The notes under the pieces: generated by a model
Database searches by the model: none
Told to the model about the DNA's origin: nothing
The model's input: only the letters and a program-made list of their open reading frames with translations
Shown here: piece after piece, positions 55,833-64,000 of the stretch
How the letters are laid out: each line of letters begins with the position of its first letter
How positions within the stretch are numbered: position 1 is the first letter of the stretch
DNA from: Diphasiastrum complanatum
Lineage: Eukaryota > Streptophyta > Lycopodiopsida > Lycopodiales > Lycopodiaceae
Reading direction: 5' to 3'
DNA length: 64,000 nt
Assembly: GCA_029204225.1 (NCBI GenBank)
Contig: CM055109.1
Coordinates: forward strand, 34,015,232-34,079,231
Position numbers and translations under genes: made by a program

Positions 55833-56822
55833 CTACGTGGGTGTTAACTGCTCTCTCACATGCACTATCCTTTCTTCTTCTCCTGGTTCTGCAAGATTCA
55901 TCGGTTGTGTTCGCGCAGGTCCCTTGAAGACTTTTTCGGCTGGTGCTTGACTTTGATCAGGTTCTCGTTGGGCTTGCAACATCATGATTACCACGTCGTC
56001 CAATGTATAATTCTTGAAAGTATCAGGCATCTCGTGAACTGGCGCTCGTCAAGATTCCTCTTTCAGCATATTGATCTTGGTCCGACTGGTCATTTTTTTA
56101 TTTTTTGTCACCTATGTAGAAGATGACGTTGTATCTGAGTCCAACTTGATTGACTTCAAGGAATCCAACACCTTCTTTTTGCCCTTTTTTGTCATTTTGG
56201 TGGGTTCATCCTTGTTATCTTTCTTTGGGACTGCTGTGACATTCGTCTCATGGTTGCAAATATCAACGTCTACTATAGCTATTGCCTCTTCGAGTAGGTC
56301 ACTCCATCGGATCACCTGGTTGTAGTGTTGCTTCATCTGATTCTTCTTATTCACAAGTGCCTTGGGTGGATCGATCCTTGAGACTTTCGCCATAGCAGAC
56401 CTTTGTCGTGGTTGAGCTGGTACCTTCTTGGTTCAGTAACGATCTGGGTCCATGTGGTGTAGGACTTGTTCATCAGTCAGCTCAATCTCCTTATTATAAG
56501 TTAGAGCATGTTGCCAAGGGACTAGATCATCATCCACTGAGTTCTCAGTCGGCTCCACTGATAGCCATGCTACGTTTATCATATTCACTCCAAATGTGAT
56601 TGGTGTCTCCATAGTGTAACATTTGGGTGAAGATGTACTCGATTCTGGATCTGATTCATATTGACATGTCTGGCAATCAATAGTTGCTAATGCGTCTATC
56701 CATCTCATGACATCCGTCTCTAAATGATAGTGACCTCCCTTGGTTGGCCTTGGGTGATCAATCGTATGATCTGTCATGGATGATTCGTCATCCGCTTTGG
56801 GTACAATAGGTTTCACCGCCAT
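55833..56822 (-). pseudogene. Gypsy protease-RT linker region
   Basis: Frames 56433-56822, 56112-56393 and 55833-56030 are polar and acidic with little conservation (for example N-M-I-N-V-A-W-L-S-V). They fill the place between protease and RT, where plant gypsy elements have a variable linker. No enzymatic motif. Confidence 0.6.
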
Positions 56823-56986
56823 GTGGTTGGATCTACCTTTACAGCCTGTTCTCTGTTCTCGAAGGTGAGTTTCCCTGTACCCCAGTTATGTATTACTTGT
56901 GCAATCCTCAACCATGGTCTTCCCAATAAAACACGATATGCAGATGGAGATTCAGGTATATGCATGACCACAAAAGTAATCACAAA

Positions 56987-57433
56987 CTACATGCCTGCTA
57001 TCTTTACGGGAATATCAGCAACTACACCTTTTGGTTTCACACAGGATTGATCTACTAGCTTGATGGCGAATCTTGCTGGCTTCAATCCTTGTAGATCCCA
57101 TTTTTTGTACAAAGTAGTGGAGATCATATTGACACCAGATCCTCCATCTACCACTGCCACCTCATCCTCGTATCTCTTGTGTTTGATTGGCAAAGTGATG
57201 TTGTGTTCCTCACCTTCCCATGCTGCTCCGATGTGGAGGACGTTACTTGTTTCATCATAGCCCGCACAATATATGGGCTTAGGCACTACTGGCTCCTCAT
57301 TCGCTTTGGCCCATTCAGCTAGAAGGCTTTTCGCTTGTGGTGCAATCCGCAGTAGTTCTCCGAGTGATAAACTAACATGGCTTGACAACAAAAGTGTGAG
57401 TCTTTCAGAGCGTGGTTCCTCGGGCTCCACCAT
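56987..57433 (-). pseudogene. Gypsy aspartic protease
   Basis: 148 residues. D-E-V-A-V-V-D-G-G-S-G-V-N-M-I-S contains the active-site motif in the D-G-G-S form used by many plant gypsy elements (rather than D-T-G/D-S-G), followed by L-Y-K-K-W-D-L-Q-G-L. It processes the polyprotein in intact relatives. Confidence 0.85.
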
Positions 57434-57699
57434 GTAAAAGGTGGTTCATGTTGGTGAAATTGATCATTTTGATCAGTGCGCAGTGGTGAGCCCGCTTGCG
57501 GTTCCCGTTTGACGCTGACTGGAGGTTCTGTGAGATTGTTTCATTCTTATTCTTTTTTCTCCTCTTGTGCGTTTTGTACCCGGTGTCTTATTTTCTGGTA
57601 CTGTCTTCTCTCTTCCCTCACATTTGGATATGGCGCTGAAGTTGAGGGTTGGTCGTCAGTGACCGATGGTGGTGGTGAGGGAGCCACTTCCTTCCTCTT

Positions 57700-58785
57700 C
57701 TATGCTCGCATAACAGCTAACACAAGAGCGTGGTCTTGTCGACCTTTCGATGACAACCGCGTTGGAACTACTGGTTGCTGTATGGCAATGAGGTTAAGTC
57801 GTTCACTGGTTCCAGGTCTAAATGGACAATTCTTGAAACAGTGTCCATAACCGCAATCTCGACAGGAGGTTGTATATTGTCCCTTGTAGGGACATTCTGC
57901 AATTCTGTGTCCTTCGCCGCATCCGCAGCAGCCATAATTTCTTCCACCTTGACGTTGAGTTTGAGTTGCATAGGCCGAAACATATTCATTTATGGCAAGA
58001 TCCATAAATGGTTCATCTGGTCCATACCACTGCTGCTGCTCAGGTTGAGGTGGCATTTGCATTTCTTGTTCCGCTGCTGTCAGGTTTACATGGGCCACTT
58101 GTTAATTGGCTGGCCCTGGTGGAGTAGGTAAGGCCATGCATTGTGGTTGATTGGGTGCGCCCTCCCTCTAGTGCCACCATAACTTCTTGCAGAGTAGCAT
58201 ACTGCTCCCGTCGTTTCAGTTCTCTTCTGATGCTTCGTGGTAATCTGGCTAGGAACCACATGATCACCGCATGATCGGGAGTCAGGGCTGCACTGCACTC
58301 GGATCATAGATGTTTGACCCGTTCAATATAGTCTCGGATTCTTTGTCATTGTCCCATCTTGACTTTGCTCAGCAGGAGAAACGGGTCTTCCAGGAACTTT
58401 CTTGGTTTAAAGCGCGTAATGAGAGTCGCTTTAACTGCTTCTCAGGTGGATTTCTCTTCCTTTGACAGGTTAAAAAACAATCCTGAGCCACTGCAAGTAA
58501 GGACATAGGAAATAGCATCAGCTTCTCTGCAGGTGTCCGTTCGCCATAGATTTCACAAGCTTGCTCATAGATCTAGAGGAATCGGATGGGATCTGATGAT
58601 CCGTCATATTTTGGTATCTCCATCCGTGGTGCTCTCCGAACTGCATACAAGCATGCGACAGGTACGGGTTGGCCCATTGGTGCTGGATCTGATTCTGCCT
58701 CTTGTTGCACAATTGCTAATCTAGGAAGGTGTGGTGCCTTACTTGCTATCCTTCGTGCTATTGATCGTCCTGATCTCAGATTCAT
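57700..58785 (-). pseudogene. Gypsy gag with two zinc knuckles
   Basis: ATG at 58785 begins M-N-L-R-S-G-R-S-I-A-R-R, typical of plant gypsy gag. Next R-M-E-I-P-K-Y-D-G-S-S-D-P-I-R-F-L, then after stops M-I-M-W-F-L-A-R-L-P-R-S-I-R-R-E-L. The C-terminal frame (57700-58098) has C-C-G-C-G-E-G-H-R-I-A-E-C-P and C-R-D-C-G-Y-G-H-C-F-K-N-C, two CCHC-like knuckles. Frames break at 58270-58570. Confidence 0.88.
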
Positions 58786-58982
58786 CTAATGGTGGGTTCC
58801 AAAGTGATTGGATCTTGCTTATACAGTAGGATGCAGTCTGGATCTTCAAGGATCTGATCGATCTGATCGGCCGGAATGAATTTTAGACCTTTTACGGTGG
58901 TTTTTTCTTGATAACTTTTTACTCCTTGCACTGATTGACCTGAGATTTTGACAGTAGCTGGATCTGATGCAAATCTTTCCAC
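58782..58982 (-). CDS. Short ORF overlapping the gag start
   Basis: 66 residues from M-E-R-F-A-S-D-P-A-T to L-E-P-T-I-R. Its TGA stop (58784-58782) overlaps the gag ATG (58785-58783) as ATGA. It may be an upstream ORF controlling gag translation, or the real gag N-terminus split by a frameshift. No family motif. Confidence 0.35.
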   Translation of the reverse strand: MERFASDPATVKISGQSVQGVKSYQEKTTVKGLKFIPADQIDQILEDPDCILLYKQDPITLEPTIR

Positions 58983-58985
58983 TGA

Positions 58986-60044
58986 TCTGGTCTGTGAGGG
59001 TTATCTTGTGCGAGGGTTGTCTGTGCGAGGGTTCTTTAACTATTTTTGCAGGTAAAAAACTTGATACCTTTCAGATCTCTGGGAAGTAGCTCTTGCAAGC
59101 TTCACAGTAGCTGGATCTAGGTCAGATCTCACTATAGAATTCTCTGCGAGAGTTAACTCTTGCAAGAAGTGAAAATCTCACTATCTACGAGGGTTTAAAA
59201 TCACTTTTTGTGCTTGATCTTCACCAGATCTTCATACTAAGTCTTGCAGACTTAATCACTAGTGTAATTTGACATTCTGAATCGATTGAGAGGGTCTGTG
59301 AGAGTTCTTACTAGAAAGATTTGTTGGATCTTCACTTTTTAGTGATTTTTTAACACTTAAATCCAATTTTCTGCTCACTGGAATCAAACTAACTCTCGCA
59401 AGCTCTTCTGTGTCCTGGTCTCACTGAGATGGAACTTCAGAATCCTTTGCGAGAGTTCTTGACCACTGGAACTGAAAATTTCACTGTCTGCGAGGGTTAA
59501 CTGGTACTTTTCCGTCTTTTTTTCACTGGAAACTCTCGCACAAGCACTTATACATCAAACTAACTCTCGCAAGTTTCCCTGTGTCCTAGTCTCACTGAGA
59601 TGGAACTTCAGAGGGCTCTGTGAGAGTTCTTATGAAGATTTGAATTTTTTTTGGATTTTTTCAAGGGTTTTTTGAAATTTTTTATGATTTTTCTCTGATT
59701 TTTACAATATGCTTGGAACTAAGCTTGGAGCTGCTACTAGTCATGCAAGGGTTAATTCCCACTGATTCTGGAGATATAAAAATTTGATGAGTTTTTTGGC
59801 TCTTTTTCCCTCCAAAATGTAGATTGGTGTGTTTTTTGAGTTTTTTGGATGATTGGTTTGGGTTTCAAGCCCTTAGAGGTTGTTCAGGGCCTCATCTACC
59901 CTCTCACACTCCTCCGCTAGCTATGAACAGTCCAAACACAAAAAAATACACAAAACTAACTCTAAACTCCCAAAAATCTACGTAAACTACTCTAAAAAGC
60001 AAGAAAATAACTAAAATGTAGCTAAACTAGTTAGTGGAAACCTA
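58986..60044 (-). repeat. Gypsy leader of GCGAGRGTT repeats
   Basis: The 1-kb leader contains about 20 scattered copies, in both orientations, of TGCGAGAGTT/GCGAGGGTT and its complement AACTCTCGCA, plus CTTGCAAG variants. A longer direct repeat, beginning CAAACTAACTCTCGCAAG at 59385 and 59556, includes TGTGTCCT.GTCTCACTGAGA. The words recur in the spacer at 52440-52760. Confidence 0.85.
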
Positions 60045-60062
60045 TCCTCGACAACGGTGCCA
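60045..60062 (-). other. Gypsy primer-binding site
   Basis: Minus-strand TGGCACCGTTGTCGAGGA, one base after the CA end of the LTR, closely resembles the tRNA-type site TGGCGCCGTTGCCGGGGA used by Tat/Athila elements (I recall this as Asp-tRNA). Confidence 0.85.
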
Positions 60063-60063
60063 C

Positions 60064-60833
60064 TGTGGGGTCGAAGATCTCTCGTAATATAGCCCTTCCG
60101 CCTGTCAACAACGGTTAGATCACTGGATAGGTACCTAACTATGCATAGATGCTAGTTTTAGTTAATTTCCTACTTTCTCCCTTAACTCTACTCACCACTA
60201 TACTACTCCTCTTTAACTCTACTCCTCTACACTAACATTCATCATGGTTTTGGTTGAAGAGAAGGAATGGAGAAGAAGAGATTGAGAAGGGAAGAGAAAG
60301 AGAGAGATAGAGAGTGAGGGTGGAGGTTAGCTCAAATGCTCCTTATGCTTGCTAATGGAAAAGCATTCACTATGGCAAACAATAAACATGGAAATAGAAA
60401 GCAATGGAAAACACAATCAAGAGCAATAGCAAGTAGTGAATAGCAAATGAGGATGCTTCTCTTCCAAAAATGGTAGAGTTTCCTCCTTCTCATTAAGCAT
60501 GAAAATAGTGTACAAATGGTGCCTTTTTATGAAATGGAGAAGGCCGTTGCCCCTCAATCTTATTGGCTAATATTCACAATGATCCTATCCATTCATCTTG
60601 GACCCAACTTGATCCAAGGGTCCACAAAAAGTACATTAGAAATCACAAGATTTATGTGAGTCCCAATTTGGACCCAAATCTAAAAGGTGATCTTTAAGTT
60701 TAAAAATGACATTGGGCCTCTAGTTTTATTTTAATTCCAAGGCCCAAGTCAAGTTTATTTTATTTACAACTCTAATTGCGTGCTCATTGGGCCATGGGCT
60801 TATACACGCAGGATGCCATGCCCTCACAACACA
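60064..60833 (-). mobile_element. Gypsy 5' LTR
   Basis: 770 bp with TG...CA ends: on the minus strand it starts TGTGTTGTGAGGGCATGG and ends CCCCACA next to the primer site. A purine-rich block lies at 60250-60330. No second copy occurs in the window. Its outer end is 50 bp from the plus-strand copia RNase H remnant, so it probably inserted into that older element. Confidence 0.82.
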
Positions 60834-60885
60834 TTTTATTGGAGGATTTTATTTATTTACACTTTGTTGGGAATACCCCCAACAC

Positions 60886-61400
60886 TCTTATAAGAGTCAT
60901 GAGGTATATTCGAGCTACCATGGACCAATGCATCTGCTATGGAGAGGTCAACAACGACAATCTTTATCAATTCAATGGATATTCTGATGCAAGCTGGGGA
61001 GGAGATGTAGACAATCATAAGTCCACATCTAGATTTACATTCTTCTTCAACGATGGTCCTATCTCATGGAATAGTCGTAAGCAAACCTCTATTGCACTTT
61101 CTTCTACGGAAGCAGAATACATTGCTGGTTCTCAATCTATTAAGAAAGCGTTTTGGTTGAGAAATTTACTGTCAGACATTAATCTGTATTAGTACAACCC
61201 CACAATTTTATTTTGTGATAATCAGAGTGCTATTGGCTTATCAGCCAATTCTATATTTCACTCTAGAAGTAAGCACATTGAAATCAGATATCACTACATC
61301 AGGGGCAAAGTTCTCAACAAGGAGGTGAGCTTAACGTACTGCAGAACGCAGGACATGGTTGTAGATATATATATTCACGAAGGCATTAAGTGTTAATGCA
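60886..61400 (+). pseudogene. Copia RNase H and pol C-terminus
   Basis: The frame reads R-V-M-R-Y-I-R-A-T, Y-S-D-A-S-W-G-G-D (first RNase H Asp), T-S-I-A-L-S-S-T-E-A-E-Y-I-A (Glu), then after TAG (61190-61192) F-C-D-N-Q-S-A-I (Asp), S-K-H-I-E-I-R-Y-H and V-V-D-I, the copia pol C-terminus 'ADIFTKAL'-type end. RNase H residues are intact apart from the stop. Everything upstream was removed or displaced by the gypsy insertion. Confidence 0.9.
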
Positions 61401-61458
61401 CACAACAAATTTTGTGCATTGTTCAGTCTGAAGATCAAGGCATTCACGGATCCAGATT

Positions 61459-61467
61459 AGGGGGGGG
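61459..61467 (+). other. Copia polypurine tract
   Basis: AGGGGGGGG directly before the TTGG... start of the 3' LTR, after the pol end, as expected for plus-strand priming. Confidence 0.75.
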
Positions 61468-61468
61468 T

Positions 61469-62640
61469 TGGATTTATCTCCTCTACTCTCCTAAATCCTA
61501 TTTTAATCTGCCTCCATTCATGCTGAATTTTTACTCATGTTGGCGCACAGTCTACATATTTACATATAAAATAAGACAGGCAAAAAACTTGACTATCTAC
61601 ATAAATACAAGTAAATTTCCACAGGCGAAAAAGGCAAAAAACATGATACTGTGTTTTTACACATGGTTTGTGACAGGCAAAAAAGAGGACATTGCCTTAC
61701 AAAATGCCGAAGGTGCCCTAGGAAAGGCGAATGCACCTTGTAAATCAAATCCTAAGGCATTTTGTCAAAGTGTCGCATTTTTCACATCTTCACCAACATT
61801 CATTTCAGCAAAGGCTGACATCGCGGCCCTTTTCACGCTCATCCCACGCATCTATGCTAATAGATTTGACAACGACAACAACCACCCACGATCTCCTACA
61901 GACAACACATCCACTTTGTACTTTCTTCATTTGCACACCTGTAAAATTGTGTATATATTGAATACCACTTGTGTATTCAAATGCGGGTGTAAAAATAATA
62001 GCATCAGAAACTTTCCAGAGATAGACAAAGTAGATGCCTTGCGCATTGATTCTTTTGTATTGTCAGTAATAGGTTCATCCCTTTTCACAGATTGAATTAG
62101 CTTTGTAGAGCAAGCAGTTTTGTCCGTTATTGTCTTGTGCTCCACAACATTATTGACATGTATATTTTGCTATACTTAATCTGATAACAACTCTGTTGTT
62201 CTACATTCAAATTTGTGTTAATATTGCTATCTTTTCTGTCTGACTCTCTTGTTGCTCAATCTGGTAATCTGTTCTTAGTGAATTATTATTAGTCTAGCTG
62301 TTGACGACTAATATTTAGTCTTGCTTTTCGCGACTAATTCGTAATCGATTATTAGTCGAGCTCAGTCTAGCTCTTCACGAATCATTCACGACTAATAATT
62401 TGTCTAGTTGTTTGCGACAAATTATTCTTCTGATGTTTTGTTAATGTTTGGCTACGTAATCAGATCGACCATGATTTCTATCACTAACATTCTGTTCGTT
62501 TCTGATAGGCGTAGTCATGCTTAGAGAAAGAGTAATATAGCTCATTCCGCTGTGCACGAACACTTTCTGTTTGAGTTTGTTTCTCGTTCGAGTTTCGAGT
62601 TCGCTTCTTTTCGTGTTTGTTTTCTTTTCGAGCCATTTTA
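61469..62640 (+). mobile_element. Copia 3' LTR (family C)
   Basis: Starts TGGATTTATCTCC after the polypurine tract and contains family C words (TTAATGTTTGGCTACGTAATCAG, GATAGGCGTAGTCATGC, CATTCCGCTGTGCACGA) shared with 41735-41972 and 45003-45130. 62290-62420 has several CGACTAATA/TTAGTC words. The 3' end is diverged and approximate. The 227-aa frame at 61412-62095 lies in this LTR and is not a gene. Confidence 0.7.
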
Positions 62641-62655
62641 GTTTCTCACACTCAC

Positions 62656-63010
62656 AATCTCAAGGCCTTCAATAGATCTAAAAAAAATTTGTTAGAAGCT
62701 TATGTGTCTATTTTGCATGTCGAGTCAATTTTTTGTGGGCATTCTTTATGAAGAGGATTAACAATCTACAATTTAAGCTCTGTAGATTGTTCAATCTGGT
62801 CTAAATTTAAGGATTAACTTATCATTCCATATCTTATCATTTTGAAAACTGTTAGAATCCTAAATCTCAAGGCCTTCAATAGATCTAAATTTTTTTGTTA
62901 GAAGCTTATGTGTCTATTCTTCATGTCGAGTCAATTTTTTAGGGGCATTCTTTATGAAGAGGATTAACAATCTACAATTTGAGCTTTGTAGATTGTTCAA
63001 TCTGGTCTAA
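62656..63010. repeat. Recent duplication, period 207 bp, with hairpins
   Basis: About 155 bp beginning AATCTCAAGGCCTTCAATAG at 62656 recurs at 62863 with only a few differences. Each unit holds a perfect 11-bp hairpin, AACAATCTACA/TGTAGATTGTT (62760-62770 with 62781-62791, and 62966-62976 with 62987-62997). Confidence 0.9.
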
Positions 63011-63439
63011 ATTTTTTTTTTATCATGTATCTTTGACCCAATTCAATTTGACCGTGGAGGTTTGATTTTTATTTCAATCTTGGATATCGATTTGAATTCG
63101 ACCCTGGACTATAGGATTTTTGTAGACTAACTTATTTATAAATATGTACAAGTATTTATAGTAGGTCCGCATTACTTTTGATTTTATCAAATATAGAAAG
63201 CTACCAATATGGCCCAAGTATTTGAGCTTGGAATAAACAAAAGTCACAATTTGACTTCGTAGCATAGAGCTTTTCTTGTGTCAAAGCTCCAAGACAATAC
63301 AAAGATGCTCTTCATGCTTCGCAAGGGTTTGAGTATAAATTAATATTGTTAAAAATTCACAATTCTAGCTTGACTAGTTTTGGTCATATGACTTGTAAAT
63401 AGTTAGATGGTCATGATGTGGCTTGTCACACGTGTCAAA

Positions 63440-64000
63440 TAGCATACAAAAGGTCTATGAATCCAAGAACCAAACTAGAATGTTAGCTTTGAAGAATCAA
63501 ATCTATAGAAGCTATCAAAAGAAAGGAGAGAGTGCACATACTTTTGTCCTAAGAGTAAAGGAATTGAACAAAGAGCTAGCCTTTATAGGTGATCCTATCA
63601 AGGATGAAGAGCTTGTTCAACTCATATTGAATGGACTAAGCTTTGAATTTGACAATTTGGTTCAGGGATATGCAATTATGGGTAAGCTACCCATACTTGA
63701 AGAACTCCAAGGCACACTCATGGTCGAGGAATCAAGAAGGAGCCAAATGCAAGAGAGGATGGATAGGCTTTCCATCCAAGGTGGAGATGACCAAGCTCTC
63801 TTCACCAAAGGCAAAGGCAAGTCCAAAGGCAAAGTATCAACATTCAAGAAGTCTACAAAGCTTGAGGATCAAGAAGGACCCTCAAAGGCATCTCCATCAA
63901 CCACCAAAGTCAAGAAGGACAAATCAAAGGTGAAGTGCTACTATTGTAGCAAGATGGGGCATTATGCCTCGGAATGCTTCAAGAGGAAGCAAGATCAAAG
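63440..64000 (+). pseudogene. Copia gag, 5'-truncated, runs off the window
   Basis: The frame is open from about 63440 to the window end. I-Q-K-V-Y-E-S-K-N-Q-T-R-M-L-A-L-K-N-Q-I leads into H-T-F-V-L-R-V-K-E-L-N-K-E-L and E-E-L-V-Q-L-I-L-N-G-L, the same block as in 44642-45022. A Lys/Gly/Ser-rich linker follows, then an intact zinc knuckle C-Y-Y-C-S-K-M-G-H-Y-A-S-E-C. Stops lie just upstream (63385-63420), so the gag N-terminus is missing. The rest of pol may continue beyond 64000. Confidence 0.88.

Larger units (their letters stand above)
51174..60833 (-). mobile_element. Ty3/gypsy retrotransposon with third ORF
   Basis: Minus-strand element, in order: 5' LTR (60833-60064), tRNA-type primer site, 1-kb repeat-rich leader, gag, protease, RT, RNase H, integrase, a 0.9-kb spacer with the same leader-type repeats, and a 303-aa ORF. 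Domain order PR-RT-RH-INT is gypsy. The primer site, DGGSG protease motif and extra ORF point to the non-chromovirus Tat/Athila side, an inference. The 3' LTR is missing. Several stops interrupt pol, yet the third ORF is intact. Confidence 0.85.

Noticed and set aside
61412-62095. 227-aa plus-strand open frame
   Set aside because: It lies in the copia 3' LTR and reads pol tail out of frame; no domain.

Overview
This window looks like intergenic DNA from a large, repeat-rich land-plant nuclear genome. It is AT-rich with long GA/CT and GT/AC microsatellites. It holds many decayed Ty1/copia and Ty3/gypsy retrotransposons with plant-type primer-binding sites, a CACTA transposon end, a Helitron-like fragment, a Penelope-like retroelement, and a retrocopy of a plant actin-depolymerizing factor. 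Penelope-like elements and the mix of LTR lineages would fit a fern, lycophyte or gymnosperm, but I cannot name the species. There are no bacterial operons, and I recognised no tRNA, rRNA or CRISPR. Almost every coding region is a pseudogene with stops, frameshifts or deletions.

Layout. 0-9 kb: a dispersed repeat, copia scraps, a copia 5' LTR with primer-binding site (2.77-3.13 kb), microsatellites and long featureless DNA. 8.8-13 kb: a minus-strand copia deletion derivative with a probable LTR, then a decayed gag. 13-23 kb: mostly featureless, with hairpins, a 47-bp tandem repeat and a GC-rich hairpin island. 23.6-28.9 kb: a plus-strand copia element interrupted by a 1.6-kb block carrying an ADF/cofilin retrocopy. 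29.3-34.1 kb: tandem repeats (366-bp and about 68-bp periods), microsatellites and a Helitron-like N-terminal fragment. 34.1-36.8 kb: a minus-strand Penelope-like element with recognisable RT. 38.4-40.1 kb: a gypsy gag whose upstream leader is an array of short purine-rich repeats. 41-46.6 kb: nested LTRs and copia fragments. 46.6-47.7 kb: the end of a CACTA transposon. 48.6-49.5 kb: the best candidate for a host gene, four minus-strand exons joined in perfect phase. 51.2-60.8 kb: a nearly complete minus-strand Ty3/gypsy element (5' LTR, tRNA-type primer site, repeat-rich leader, gag, protease, RT, RNase H, integrase, and a 303-aa third ORF), inserted beside or in an older plus-strand copia element whose 3' part and 3' LTR lie at 60.9-62.6 kb. 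63.4 kb to the end: a copia gag running off the window.

The elements do not work together as a pathway. The window is a record of nested insertion, deletion and gene capture. The parts most worth follow-up are the ADF capture inside copia, the plant Penelope-like element with cysteine motifs before the RT, the short-repeat leaders of the two gypsy elements, the extra ORF of the gypsy element, and the spliced gene at 48.6-49.5 kb.
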